Positions 46,449 through 57,522 of a stretch of DNA of 64,000 nucleotides are shown one piece after another (the stretch's first letter is position 1; every line of letters starts with the position of its first letter). Origin of the DNA: Teratosphaeria epicoccoides (Eukaryota; Ascomycota; Dothideomycetes; Mycosphaerellales; Teratosphaeriaceae); NCBI GenBank assembly GCA_021401465.1, contig JADDMT010000136.1, forward strand, positions 1 to 64,000. Reading direction: 5' to 3'. The notes under the pieces are model-generated. The model saw only the letters and a program-made list of their open reading frames with translations. It was not told where the DNA came from and ran no database searches. The position numbers and the translations under genes are program-made.

Positions 46449-47855
46449 CTATCGCCTTCTGAGATACCAATTGAATGCCAATTCCATCGTCTCATGATGG
46501 AATGGCGTAGGCACTTCCGCCAATCCTGGTCTCGCGACCGGATGTCTGAGATATACTGCTGAGCAGATATTCTGGTTGACTTCCAGATATCGAGGAATGA
46601 AGGCAAAGGCTGACATATAATCTCGCGGCTTCCATGGCGTGGCATAGGGTTTTGTGACGTCGATCGGATTTGCGCGAGCGCGCTCCAGCGCTGCAGAGAG
46701 GAGCTCGGCGTCCCTGCGCACGTTGTATTTGTCTTCATTACCGGCCTGTGGGTTCGACGTGACGGTTGCGTCTGCGGATGGTGTCGCGGTCTGTGATGGT
46801 AAGGAGTCCTCCGGGATCTTCGTCATGATTTCGGCCAGTGCTGTCTCGAGGTCCTCAACGGATTCGAGAGCAGAGGAGGTGTCGCCCTTTGCGGCGCCAT
46901 GTTTGGACATGGTCTTCTTGACCAGTTGCGAGAAGGCGCGTAACTCCTGCTGTCGTTTGCCGGAGAGTGCGCGCTTGTTGTCTTCAAGTATCCGTTTTGC
47001 GCGTGTCATAAGATTCTTCATTGCCTTCTTGGCATCTTGCTCATCTTCCGGATTTGTAGCGAAGGCCTCCTTCTCCTCCAACGACAACCCCTTCATCTCA
47101 GCCAAGGCCTCATCTTGCCTTCGCTCATACTCCTCCTCTTCCTGCCGAGCAGCGTCCTTGCGCGACCGCTCCTTCTCTGCCTCCCTTTCGCTACGCTTGT
47201 CCTGTTCGCTGATCGGGCTTGTCGACTTGCGCTTCCTCGCGCCGGTCGCGTACATGACGCTATCGGGGTCCACCTGGAACATATCGCCTGGATTGAGCTG
47301 ATATCCCGGATACTCCATCTTCTTCCCGTTAACCTTCACATGGCCATGTACCACGAATTGCCGCGCCTGCATGACAGAGCTGGCGAATAATGCGCGCCAT
47401 ATCGCCGTGTCCAATCGCCGCTCCAGAGGGTAGAAAGTCATGTTCATATACGGCGTCTTGGGCGTTCGCTGCTGTCGCCGATCGTCTCCTCGCGGATCTT
47501 CGATCTTGTCCAGCCCACTTCCGCGTCCACTCGCCTGCTCGCTGCCATCATATCGTGCCAGATATCGGTGATCCATCGACACCACTGCAGGAAGCCTCCT
47601 GTCGAACATCCGTGTCCATTGACCCTCTCGCACATCAGGGCTGTGATATCCTCGTGTCATGCGCTTTGATATCCATTTCTGTTGGAAGAAAGTCTTATCG
47701 GCTGCGGTTGGGGTTCTTAATCGAGAGAGGTTGTAGAGGTTTTCTTTGGACCTGTGAGATGATCAGTCTATTTACATTGAAATTTCGATGAATGGTATGA
47801 CATACCAATCTTGCCGGACCTTGAAGTTCTTGAGCGCGTGCCTTGTTCGAGGCAT
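46449..47855 (-). CDS. NAM9: Mitochondrial small-subunit ribosomal protein uS4m (NAM9)
   Basis: Exon 1 is 47855-47806 (17 codons, MPRTRHALKNFKVRQDW) and exon 2 is 47751-46449, with a 54-nt intron, giving 450 residues. The S4 RNA-binding domain lies at about 115-170 (LDTAIWRALFASSVMQARQFVVHGHVKVNG...GDMFQV). A long charged, Lys/Glu-rich helical insertion follows, then a conserved C-terminal block (PWKPRDYMSAFAFIPRYLEVN and a Leu-Ala-Phe-Asn-Trp-Tyr ending) typical of fungal NAM9. It is a component of the 37S mitoribosomal subunit. The start lies about 245 bp from the divergent La protein gene. Confidence 0.9.
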
Positions 47856-48100
47856 CTTGCTCCCATGTGATCGAGAGGCTGATCTCGTGCTCAGCGTTCC
47901 TGCTTCATTTGGCGATGAATCGTGCTCGGGCGATTGATTGTGGCACCCGCGCGCGATTATTGCCGATCAAGGTCTAAACTTTATCTTATCGAGCTTTTCA
48001 CAAAGTGAAGTGAGCTTCAATTCGACATAAATTACTGCGACTGCCAACCACCGCACCCACGTTGCTATACAACATTGAAAGCAGATACACTGACAGCAAC
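47856..48100. promoter_or_regulatory. Divergent promoter between uS4m and La protein genes
   Basis: The spacer is 245 bp between the start codons. It contains TCTAAACTTTATCTTATCG near 47,975, which could supply a weak AT-rich promoter element. No other motif was identified. Confidence 0.45.
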
Positions 48101-49498
48101 ATGGCAGAAGAAAAAGCAAAAGAGGTCGTCGAGGCCAAGGACGTTCCCGAGCAGGAGGTCTGTAACACCGACAATGCGAACGGCACTGAAGGCGACGCCA
48201 ACGAAAAGGCTGCTGAAGCGGTGAACGACAAGCCGGCGGACACTGATGCCAATATCGACACAAGCAAGACTGACGAGAAGAATGATGGCGGCGGCGACGA
48301 TGACGACGACAAGGCAGACAATAATGACGAGCAGAATGTCGACGACATTTCTCCATACAGCAAGCGCAAAGAGCACCCGGTCAGTGCCCATGAGCGCTAT
48401 GACAACAAGCGCCAACGCGGCGGAGGCCGAGGTCGTGGTCGTGGCGGTCAGTACGGCAACAGAAATAACAAGTCCAAGTTCGATGACCAGCCCGAATCCA
48501 ACGACGCCGATGAGATTCGCCGTCAAGTCGAGTTCTACTTCTCCGACTCCAACCTGCCCATTGACCAATACCTTCTCACCGAGACTGGTGGCCACAAAAA
48601 CCGCCCAATTCCACTCAAGGTCATTCACAACTTCAAGCGCATGCGCCATTTTCAGCCGTACGGTGCTGTTCGCGACGCCGTCAAAGCAAGCACCTTCCTC
48701 ATCCTCGATGACAACGACGAGATCACGCGTCAAAGCCCTTTAAATGAGAAGTTCACCGAGGACGCCGATCAGAATCGCGCACTTGTCCACACCAGCAGCA
48801 TGCCTCGCTCCATCTACGCCAAGGGATTTGGCGACGAGACTAAGAGCACCCATCTCGACATCGAGCAGTTCTTCGCTCCGTACGGCCCAATAAGCTCAGT
48901 CCGTCTACGTCGCAAGGACGACGGCGAGTTCAAGGGCTCAGTTTTCGTCGAGTTTGAGAGTGAGGAACTTCAGAAGCAGTTCCTCGAGCTTGACGCTAAG
49001 CCGCAGTGGGATGGCAAAGATCTTGAGATCATTAGCAAGCAAGAGTATGTTGATGTCAAGCATCAAGGTATCCTGGATGGTACTGTCCAGCCCAAGAGCA
49101 TTCGTGGGCATGGCCGCGGCGGAGGCCGAGGCAGCTTTCGCAAGCACGACGGTGGTCGAGACAGGAGAGGTAGCTTTGACAAAGACGACTGGAAGTCTCG
49201 CCGCGACCAAGACCAGCGCAGCGATAGGCGCAGTGGACGTGAACACAAAGGAGGACGTGGCTACAAGGGCGGGCGTGGCGGGCGTGACCGAGATGGTGGG
49301 AGAAGACGCTCGCCAGACTACCGTAGGCCCCGCGATGACGACGATCAAGAGCATCGCCGCGAGGAGAAGCAAAACAACGGCGGCGCTGAGAATGATGACC
49401 TCAAGCCTGTGGAGAACAGCAAGAAGCGCACGCGCGAGGATGATGATGCTCAGGGCAACGACGCCAAGAAGCCGAAGGAGGATGCTGTCGAGGCATAG
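48101..49498 (+). CDS. La-type RNA-binding protein (Lhp1-like), ending at an in-frame TAG
   Basis: From ATG 48101 (MAEEKAKEVV) the frame has 465 residues. An acidic N-terminus is followed by an RGG patch, then the La motif (about 136-215; QVEFYFSDSNLPIDQYLL, FKRMRHF), an RRM (about 225-310; SIYAKGFGDETKSTHLDIEQFF and GSVFVEFES), and a long RGG/Asp-Arg-rich tail with a nuclear-localisation-like KKRTREDDD. La proteins bind the 3' oligo-U of new Pol III transcripts. An upstream in-frame ATG at 48062 would add 13 residues. The frame continues for 171 sense codons after the TAG (see the next entry), so the natural C-terminus may be longer. Confidence 0.9.
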   Translation: MAEEKAKEVVEAKDVPEQEVCNTDNANGTEGDANEKAAEAVNDKPADTDANIDTSKTDEKNDGGGDDDDDKADNNDEQNVDDISPYSKRKEHPVSAHERYDNKRQRGGGRGRGRGGQYGNRNNKSKFDDQPESNDADEIRRQVEFYFSDSNLPIDQYLLTETGGHKNRPIPLKVIHNFKRMRHFQPYGAVRDAVKASTFLILDDNDEITRQSPLNEKFTEDADQNRALVHTSSMPRSIYAKGFGDETKSTHLDIEQFFAPYGPISSVRLRRKDDGEFKGSVFVEFESEELQKQFLELDAKPQWDGKDLEIISKQEYVDVKHQGILDGTVQPKSIRGHGRGGGRGSFRKHDGGRDRRGSFDKDDWKSRRDQDQRSDRRSGREHKGGRGYKGGRGGRDRDGGRRRSPDYRRPRDDDDQEHRREEKQNNGGAENDDLKPVENSKKRTREDDDAQGNDAKKPKEDAVEA

Positions 49499-50014
49499 GA
49501 TATCTCGAAGAATCTCAAGGCTGACGGTGACGACGGACTGGATGCTGCCAAGGCGAAGCTGCTCGCTAATATCGATGGCGCCGAGACGGTTGGTGGGGAG
49601 GGAAGGAGGATTCTGAAGCGCAGTCGCAGTCCAAGTCCGGTGCTCAAGCAGAACAGCGTTGAGGCCGACTCGAAGGAGGAACGTGATGAGAAGCGCATCA
49701 AAGCCGAAGTCGAAGTTGACTTCGATCGCAAGCGCAGGAGTATCGATGGCGATATGAGCCCAGGAGGCGACGAGCAGCGCGCCAAATTGGATGATTCTGG
49801 GGCAGCCGTCAAGCCCGAGCCTAACAGCAAGCGCGAGAGCATCGAGGGTGACGCGTACGAAGCAAGCGATAAGAAGCGCGTCAAATTTGAGGGTGCTGAG
49901 ACAGCCTCCAAGCCCGACCGCAGGCGCAAGAGTATCGATGGTGACGGTTACGGCGAGGAGCGAGGTGATGAAAAGCGCGTTAAGGTCGAGGAGCGCGAAG
50001 TCGGTGACTTCTGA
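49499..50014 (+). other. In-frame extension of the La ORF beyond its TAG stop
   Basis: Directly after the TAG at 49496-49498 the same frame runs for 171 further codons to TGA at 50012-50014. The sequence is clearly protein-like: charged, Lys/Arg/Glu/Asp-rich, with a repeated unit around KR-x-SI-x-GD (near 49733, 49830 and 49927), each followed or preceded by a DEKR(I/V)K-type motif. It looks like a genuine C-terminal domain cut off by a recent nonsense change, or reached by stop read-through. No GT-AG intron that simply removes the TAG is obvious. Confidence 0.65.
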
Positions 50015-50405
50015 GACTAAGACCAAACTGAGCAAGACGCACGAATGAAGCAGGAAAAGGCTGGCCGTTCCAGCATACTGTGCTGGCGAAGGCTAGGTCC
50101 TATGGGATTCACGGTCAGGTGGTTGACGTCTTGAGCTGCTCGGCGTTGGGTTCTCGAAAAGTGGCACGCGATAAGCGGGCGTTTCTTAGGAGTGACGAGC
50201 CCATTGATCGAGCATCTGGGCCGCTGTATTTCGAGGCGCTCGCTGGCTATAGATGAGCGCTATGCATGATTTCGAGCGAGCGTGACGAGAAAGCTGGTAT
50301 AGATCAGCTGCGAGACCATGCCATCAGAAAAGCGAAACTATTCCAATTCTCATCCTTTTCCAAGCTTCCCAACCCTCCACCATACCAGCATGCAAAAACC
50401 ACCAT
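50015..50405. other. Convergent intergenic region
   Basis: This lies between the 3' ends of the La gene (plus) and CTF18 (minus). No supported frame, repeat or RNA gene is visible. Confidence 0.55.
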
Positions 50406-53186
50406 CTACAGCCCCCTCGTCAATTCCTTCAACGTGACCGGCTTCCTCACCGCGTTACTGTACCCCTCATGATACGTCACCCATACTCTGCCCTCCTCCT
50501 TCTCCCCCTCCTCCAGCCTCTTCTTCCTCTGCCTCGCGCTCTCAGCCCCAGGCGCCGGCACCGCAATCGGCCGTCCAAAGAAGTCCCGTTTGATCACGAC
50601 TCTCTTCGATTCAGCTTCCAGATCTGCCGGATCCGCGGAAGTGGCAGACGACAAGGATTCTTCGTCGACGACAGCGGCAGCACCGCCATGGAATCGTGCG
50701 AGTCGAGCCAGCTCCGCGCGTTTCTTTTCTTCTTTGGTGAATTCTTGGGATAGGACTTGGCGAGTAGCAAAGCGTTGCTTCCCACCTGCGTTCCCAAGGT
50801 TCGTGCCCAAGACTTCAGCAAGAGCCTTTCCGCCCGTTTCAAAGGATCCGAGGACATCCAGCGGCGGTTCCATCCGATACACCCACTGCGCCGTCTGCCA
50901 ACTCCCTCCCTCCTCTGCCCCCGAGACTTTCGTCCTTTCAAACCTGACACCGGAAGCAGTCATTGCGTTCACGGCTCTCTGCACGAGAGTCTGCTCTGAA
51001 GATTTGCGGACGGAAGCTGTGGATTTCTCGTTCGAGGAGCCGTTGCCGCCGACGAGGACGGGTGTTATGTTGGGAGTGAGCATGCGCAGGAGGTGAGGGA
51101 GGAGATCCGTGGCTAGTTCGGCTGGGGAGTTGAAGGTTCGCGAGAGGTGGAGAGAGAGGGTCGAATGTAGGGATTGGAAGAGGGAGGTGCTGGATTTGAG
51201 GGATTCGTGGGCAGCCCATGAAGCGTTGGGGCCGGTGAAGGGATGAGGGATGCTTTCCTCTGAGGTTGTTTCGTCGGTCGTGTTGGCCATTGGGTTGGCG
51301 TATTGCGAGCGTGTCGGGGAGGCGAAGAGGTGATGGAATCCTAGGATGGGCGTGCTGAGGTAAGGCGCCAATTCCCAGTCATTGGTGCCGCCGAAGATGT
51401 GGTTGGAGAGGCAGTCGTGGAAGTGCAGCCATTCGTACGCTGCATCGGGTTTGGAGAGGTAAGTGTCGTCTTGGAAGGGGTGATCCGGGTAGCTGGAGAA
51501 GCAGTCGGTCATGATGCGGTCGGTGTCGCCGTGGGTGTCGATGAGTTGGCGGAGGCGTTCGTTGGCGGTGCGTTTGAGGCCTTCGGCCACGCCTTTAGGA
51601 CCAGTGTTGCCGGTCTGGCGTTGAGGGGTTACGGTTGCGGTGCTCTTGGGAAAGCCAGCGCCTTCTTTGAACACGCGCTCGACGATGTCTTTTGGACCGC
51701 CCCTGCCTAGACCTCTGGCAGCACCACCACCATGGGCGAGATCTTGCAGGATGTGCTCTTCAACCCATCGCCTCGTCAGTCTCACGTCGCCAGCTATCGT
51801 CTCGTCCATCGCACGTAGCTTTCCAGCTACCCATTCGCCAACTACCATGATGCCGCGTATATCACCTTCGCCCGCTCCGGCTCCACCACGATCTTCTTTG
51901 CGACTCGACACACCCCATGCCGCCTCGCATAGCCTGCGCACACCATCGCTCTCGCAAGGCACACCTTCTCGATCAAAGATCGATTGCATCCTCGCGGCGA
52001 TCGTCTGGATCTGAGGCTTGCGCATATGAATGATCTCCGCATGCGAGCTTTGCCTCAACTGCCGTAGAGCAGGATGGTAGACATCGTTGCAGATCAATAT
52101 CAGCGGCCTGAGCAAGCGAAACCTGTCGCCCTTCTTCTTGCGGGCGGGCGCCTGTTGCATGCTTCCCAGTCCACCAGAGTTTCTCTGGTCCAGCAAAACC
52201 AGGTCAATCAATGCCTTGACAAACCCGCCCTCGCTGCCACCTCCCGAGCCACTGCCGACAACACCGTCCACCTCATCCACGATGACACAAACAGGCTTTC
52301 CGGCCTTCCGCACTTTCCCATCCACTGTCTTCGTATCCACACCTTTCACGTTCTCAGTGCCAACCATATCTCTGATGCGTCCCTTGACCACAGCACCGCT
52401 CCTCTCATCGCTGGCGTTGATCTCTTGCACCTCGTAGCCCGCCTGCTTCGCACAAACATGCGCCAGCGTCGTCTTGCCCAAGCCAGGCGGTCCAGTCAGC
52501 ATCAAGATCTTCTTGTGCGGTCTCTCTTGCTCCAGCTCTCCATTGGGTCCCTTTGACTTCTTTGCCGGACGGAAAGAGCCTGGGAAGACGACCTGATCCC
52601 ACCGCTTCAGCCATTGCATGACCGACCTGTGCGTCCGCTCATCGCCGATCAAGTCCGTGAACTTGCGAGCGCGGTACTTTTCAGTCCAGAGAAGAGATGA
52701 TTTTCTGGAGGCAGTTGGCTCGGCAGGCGGAGTAGGCAGATCACTGACCGGCTTCGGTCTCTCGAGCTCTGCCTGCGCGTCATCGAGTAAAGCGTGGATG
52801 TTGATGCCATAGTACACTCTCTGTGCTTTGGGTGGCCTGGCAAGCTGGTTTTCGCCAAAATTGAGGTTCGCGAACTTGCGCTTCTTGTGAGACGAAGGTG
52901 TCAGAGGTGGCGAGGAAGTCATTTGGCCTAGCTGGACCGGTGATGAGGTTGTGGGCTCGTGAGGCTCACTGAAGAACACTTCTCTGCTTTTCCAAGAGCG
53001 ATGGCGGACGACGACGACTCTATCTTTCGTTCTGGCACCACGCGTCTCCGCCTCGATGTCGTGGAGGACAGCGAGGTCATCGGAGTCTGCGCCGACTTGG
53101 CCCTCGATATGATGACCGTCGGGGATGCTGTAGAGGTCGGCCGACTCAGAAGATGTTGGCTCAGCGGGACACAGCGAGTCCATCAT
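50406..53186 (-). CDS. CTF18: CTF18, large subunit of the alternative RFC clamp loader
   Basis: A single-exon frame of 926 residues (a second Met follows immediately). After a disordered N-terminus, LLWTEKYRARKFTDLIGDERTHR opens the RFC-type AAA+ domain. Walker A is GPPGLGKTT at about 231 and the Walker B-like motif is CVIVDEVDG at about 305, followed by sensor regions. The C-terminus ends in the family signature (TYHEGYSNAVRKPVTLKELTRGL region). CTF18 with RFC2-5, DCC1 and CTF8 loads PCNA on the leading strand and supports sister-chromatid cohesion. Length and domain order match fungal CTF18. Confidence 0.93.
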   Translation of the reverse strand: MMDSLCPAEPTSSESADLYSIPDGHHIEGQVGADSDDLAVLHDIEAETRGARTKDRVVVVRHRSWKSREVFFSEPHEPTTSSPVQLGQMTSSPPLTPSSHKKRKFANLNFGENQLARPPKAQRVYYGINIHALLDDAQAELERPKPVSDLPTPPAEPTASRKSSLLWTEKYRARKFTDLIGDERTHRSVMQWLKRWDQVVFPGSFRPAKKSKGPNGELEQERPHKKILMLTGPPGLGKTTLAHVCAKQAGYEVQEINASDERSGAVVKGRIRDMVGTENVKGVDTKTVDGKVRKAGKPVCVIVDEVDGVVGSGSGGGSEGGFVKALIDLVLLDQRNSGGLGSMQQAPARKKKGDRFRLLRPLILICNDVYHPALRQLRQSSHAEIIHMRKPQIQTIAARMQSIFDREGVPCESDGVRRLCEAAWGVSSRKEDRGGAGAGEGDIRGIMVVGEWVAGKLRAMDETIAGDVRLTRRWVEEHILQDLAHGGGAARGLGRGGPKDIVERVFKEGAGFPKSTATVTPQRQTGNTGPKGVAEGLKRTANERLRQLIDTHGDTDRIMTDCFSSYPDHPFQDDTYLSKPDAAYEWLHFHDCLSNHIFGGTNDWELAPYLSTPILGFHHLFASPTRSQYANPMANTTDETTSEESIPHPFTGPNASWAAHESLKSSTSLFQSLHSTLSLHLSRTFNSPAELATDLLPHLLRMLTPNITPVLVGGNGSSNEKSTASVRKSSEQTLVQRAVNAMTASGVRFERTKVSGAEEGGSWQTAQWVYRMEPPLDVLGSFETGGKALAEVLGTNLGNAGGKQRFATRQVLSQEFTKEEKKRAELARLARFHGGAAAVVDEESLSSATSADPADLEAESKRVVIKRDFFGRPIAVPAPGAESARQRKKRLEEGEKEEGRVWVTYHEGYSNAVRKPVTLKELTRGL

Positions 53187-53636
53187 GTATTCGCGGAAGG
53201 CGCCATTCAGAATGAACGCGAGCGCGACGCGTCGACGAGTGATGGGGGGTCGGCGGGGCGCTCCAGATGTGCTAATGAGACATTATGGTCACACTCCTTC
53301 TCTTTCACAACATGTCGCATTCCAGAATGCCCTGTCGGCCCCCGTGCGTGACCTTCGCCCGTAGACATCGCGCTTGACACGATGGCCACCAGCACCAGCG
53401 TATCCCCTCCAAGCTGGAGCAAAGCTCTCGCCCGTGCCCACCCACTCAATCTCAAGAGAGCCGGTCGCACCACTCCTCCGGTCTACTCACGAGACTTTGC
53501 CTACGCCCATGCTCGCTCCGTACTTCTTGTGCATCGCCCAATGCGCGTAGAGCGCGACAACGTAGGCAGCACCAGCGCCAGGTCCTTTGCCCAGTACGTC
53601 CACCTTCCCGTCTGAACGGTCTGAACGGCGCGTGAC
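53187..53636. promoter_or_regulatory. Divergent promoter between CTF18 and BTB protein genes
   Basis: The 450-bp spacer separates two divergent starts. It holds overlapping short frames on both strands, one with a GTGAGT donor-like site near 53,488 (minus), but none with a credible gene structure. No TATA element is evident. Confidence 0.45.
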
Positions 53637-55168
53637 ATGGGAGCGCCTGCACTTTCGCACTGTTGGTGGACGAGTGCGCATATGTCTCATGGCGTGAGCG
53701 AAGCTAAGCACTCCCGCAAAAGGCTGCTCTCTGGACCCACCGTCGACATCTACGTTGGGAAGGAGGGGAAGTGCTGGACTCTGCATCGAAACCTGCTATG
53801 CCACCATTCGAGCTATTTTGAGAGCGAGTTTGAAGGTCATGAGGTGCCGCGGAACCGTGATCGCCGGTCGCTGGAGCTGCCAGACGACGACCCGAGAGGC
53901 TTCGAGCTGCTGGTGAAATGGCTCTATCAAGGCCGGCTAGAGGAGGTGTGTGATTTTGCCGACGACGAGGGAAAGTACGACTATGCTACCGCTTGCCATA
54001 AGCTCTACGTGCTATGCGACAAGTTTGATATGATTCAGCTCAAGAATCTGGCTATGGACCAGTATAGACGAGGGCTTCATCAAGCGCAACTTGTACCAGA
54101 CGCCGAGGAGATGGACGAAATATATCGCAGCAGTCCACATCATAGCCCGTTCCGAAAGCTCATGACAAAGATCGCAGCTCGACAGATCATGGATCCAGAG
54201 GTCGAGAATCATGCTGAGAGCTATCGGAAGTGTTTTGAGGACAATCCGGACTTCGCGGTGGAGATGATCACCAACATCCGAACCATGTCTGGCGGCATAC
54301 TCTTCGACGATCCCACCAAACCAGACGACGATTGCCTGTACCACGATCATGCCGGTGGTTCCGGGTCCCATGCCAAGGAGAAGTCGAATGGCAAGGCCAA
54401 GCCTTTCACCAATGGCGCAGGTGAGTAGCTCCTGACGGAAGGAATCTGAGGACTGTGGCTTATAACGTACAAGATCTTCCTAAATCGCCGGTTTTGCAGA
54501 AGCGACAAATACCTTCTGCCACACCATCCCCGACATTGTCCAAACAAGCGCCTGTTGAGCTATCTGCAGAACGCCGGACACCTCGAAAGCTGAACGTCAG
54601 CGGTCAACACCAGGCACCAGCCCGGAAGACGAGCGCTCTGAGGTCGCAAAGGCCACAGCCCGTGCCTGAGATTCAGACAGACGGAAATCGCACAGCGACC
54701 GACCCAAAATTCACCACAGCAGGACCCGGCAAGTCCCGAACGACATCCACACAAATCGCAGACGCAATGGCCGAGCCCGCAGTAATGCAGCCTAGCACAA
54801 TAAATACCGGCCCAACGAGTCGCAAGCGCCGGACTTCAGATGCTTCCACCCACACCACCGCCAGTACCCACAGCAGCGTACTAGGCAAGCGTGCAGCCTC
54901 TGCAGCCAGTGGTCCGGCCGCGAACAAACGGCCGAGCCCCAACAAGCCGGCCGCTGGTGCAGCCTCAGGGGTGCGACAGGAGAGCAGCAAGGGTAGCGTC
55001 AACGGCATTGTCAAGCAGCTGAATGGCATGGTCCTCCATGCTGGCAGACGGCAGAGCAGAGCAGGCGCGAAGCCGGACGAGGGAGTAAGCAAGGCCCCTG
55101 CGAAGATCGCGAAGAGGACACCGAGCTTCATCGGGATGAGAGGGACGGAGCGGCATGGTGTTGCGTGA
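53637..55168 (+). CDS. BTB/POZ-domain protein with disordered basic tail
   Basis: Exon 1 is 53637-54420 and exon 2 is 54474-55168, with a 53-nt intron (GTGAGT...TACAAG), giving 492 residues. An in-frame ATG at 53682 (MSHGVSEAKH) is an alternative start. Residues about 30-140 form a BTB/POZ fold (TVDIYVGKEGKCWTLHRNLLCHHSSYFESEF, then DDPRGFELLVKWLYQGRLEE), and a BACK-like helical segment follows. The second exon encodes a Ser/Thr/Pro/Lys-rich tail with basic clusters. Fungal BTB proteins of this design are common, and some act as CUL3 adaptors. No Kelch or zinc-finger partner domain is present, so the role is unknown. Confidence 0.82.
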
Positions 55169-55584
55169 TCGTGGAGCGGGATGAAATGGGGATGTAGATG
55201 CTCGGTGCTGCGAGCAGGATGAAAGGAGGCATCTGTCTCGGCAGAGCTCACGGTCCTCCCGAGGCTAATTACGAGAAAGCCGAGACGTGAGTTCTTTGCA
55301 TTCCACGTGGGTCTGTAGACGTAGACTGGAGGCCTGGCTACTCGTCGTCCATGCAAGCTCGATCTTTTCTACGCACTTTTGTGAAGCATGTGCGAATTAC
55401 TACATTTCGATTCCTACAAATCGCACGACACCAGAGTGATGCAAAGATCCCAATATCCACATGATTAGCCGCCTATGTGCATGACCTCCGTCCCATCTGA
55501 CGTCGAAGCCTTGTGCCTCATCCGACTACATCGCAGCCACGCATCTCATTACATAATTGCACATCACTCCAGATCGTCCCTACT
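55169..55584. other. Convergent intergenic region
   Basis: This lies between the 3' ends of the BTB gene (plus) and the membrane protein gene (minus). No supported frame or repeat is visible. Confidence 0.55.
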
Positions 55585-57522
55585 CTACCTCGTCCACAAT
55601 GTCTCTCCGCTTGGTCGCGGTGACGTCTCCACAATACTGCTTGTCGCCGTATACCTGGATGCCCTCACCTCGTCCTCCGATACTGGAGTCACCAGGCTGT
55701 CGCCGTCAGAAGTCGATGGCATGTAGAGTGTGGAGCCCGCCATGACGCTGCTCCCGCTGTCTGCCAATGTTTCGGGCCGGGAGGAGTAATCTGGTGGGTC
55801 GTCGGAGGTATATGAAGGAAGAGTGTGGGCGCTGGACCGGCTTCGGGCTGTGGCATTGTACGGAAGAGGGACCATCGAGGGTGGTGGATCGCGCACAGGT
55901 GGCTGAAGTTCGTATCGATCCACCTGATCCGTCCGGACCAGGCTAGCGACGATCTCGTGGGCATGTCTCAGCTCGCGTATTTCTGCTTCCATCACTTCCC
56001 CTTTTTCCGCGTTCTCCAAATCTTCAAGCTGCTCTAGGAAAGCATCTTGCAAGATCAACGCCCGCTTTTCCTCATAGTCCTCAATGCGCGGCCCCGGCTC
56101 AGGTCGGAATGGTGTGAAGGCTTTCACGAAGTGATCCCACCGCCTTCGAATCTCTGCTCGCCGAGCTGCTCGGCGGTAGGCACGAGCATTCCTGCGCTCT
56201 TCACGATCTGCGAGATGATCCACCCTTTTGCGAGCTGACATAAATTTCCGGCGGATAAAGCCGAAGCATGCCACCAGACCGAGGAAAGCAGCTATCATCA
56301 TGAATACCCGCACGATCGGATCGCTTGGGGTCACGACGTCCTGCAGCGAGACGCCGTCGGATGGACTGTTGTGCCTTTGTCCCACGGCCGGGGTTTCCCC
56401 GCCTGTTGAGTTAGCCGAAAGCTCATGCGAAGCCATGGCCTCCTGAAGATGTTCGTCGCCTGCTCGTGCGTATGCAGTGGTGAAGTCGGTTTCTACACCG
56501 ACTCTGTCGCAGATCTTCTGCGCGACCACACGGGCAGCGCAGACTAGACCGTCGCACTCTTCGAGAAGTTTCCTTAAGGAGGTTGAGTCACGGTGATTGC
56601 GTAGATGATGGGAGATGACCCGCTTTTTAGCGTCAATCTGGATGCGTAGGCTCCCTGCCTTCGCTTCCAGCAGACTTAGTGAGTCGAGCTCGTCGGCGAG
56701 ACCTTGAGATGTATCAGCGGAGGCTGCAAGGGGAGCATTGGCCTCCTTGGCAAATACAAGTTGACCGAGCCTCTCGTCTTTGAAGTTATACGCCATCGTG
56801 TCCTCTCCAGTTGTCGAGTCTGTCATCGACAACTGCAGTAGCTCCGGCTGTACAGACGAGGTCATCAGGATCGAGAAAGACAGTTCTTGTATCGATTGGT
56901 CATCAATCGATGTGAGCTGAAATTGTATTCGTTGCGCATCATATGCAGTCCCGATCAGTGCTGCGTCGACGAGATGCGACGTGCCAGTGAGATCGATTCG
57001 ATGGACCTCGCCATTGGTAGATACGACAGGCAGCGCTCGTAGATCTGAAGACAAGATCAGGAGCTCCCATTCGGGTAGCAATTCTTGGCCGTCAAAGTGC
57101 TTGCCATTGAGAGAGATGTCGAAGGATCTGGCGTCGTTGGTCGGGTTGGCTTGAAGCTCGAATACCTAACAAACACAAATAAGATCAGTATTGGAGTGAG
57201 ACATGCACGCACTTCAGCGTGGAGGTGATGGGTGATGACATAAAGGCCGAAACGTGGTCAGGATCATGTTCTTGGCGACGAGTACGTACCAGTGCCTCGT
57301 CACCTGCCACCGTTTGCTCGAGGGATGAGAGGGCGAACTTGGTGTATGCAGCCTCTTTTTCTGTACGTATATCAGCCACTTCTCTGGCGTGGTTGTTCTT
57401 CGATAGGACCACTGGGACTTACTGTAGTCGAGGATTTGCATTGCCTGTGCCATGATGGGGACAGGCAATGCCGAGCAGGCGACAGCCAGGAACCTGCAAG
57501 CGATGGCAACAATCGAGCGCAT
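55585..57522 (-). CDS. Type I membrane protein with signal peptide and cytosolic PPxY motif
   Basis: Exons 57522-57423, 57360-57290 and 57165-55585 give 583 residues. Both introns have GT-AG ends (GTAAGT...TACAG and GTACGT...GTTAG). The N-terminus is a signal peptide (MRSIVAIACRFLAVACSALP). The luminal part of about 310 residues contains a hydrophobic beta-rich region and NGKHFDGQEL. A membrane span (VRVFMMIAAFLGLVACFGFI) lies near 345. The cytosolic part has a basic Arg/Ala-rich coiled coil and a Ser/Pro-rich tail with DDPPDYSSR, a PPxY motif that could bind an Rsp5-type WW domain. I do not recognise the family. It looks like a Pezizomycotina-specific protein. Confidence 0.78.

Noticed and set aside
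48938..50035. 365-codon minus-strand frame rich in Leu, Ala and Val
   Set aside because: It is the complement of the La C-terminal region and its extension. The Leu/Ala richness is what an antisense read of Lys/Glu/Arg-rich coding sequence gives.
53452..53786. Small minus-strand frame with a GTGAGT donor-like site and a hydrophobic segment (VVALYAHWAM)
   Set aside because: No suitable start codon or acceptor could be found, and the frame overlaps the BTB gene start. I could not support it as a gene.
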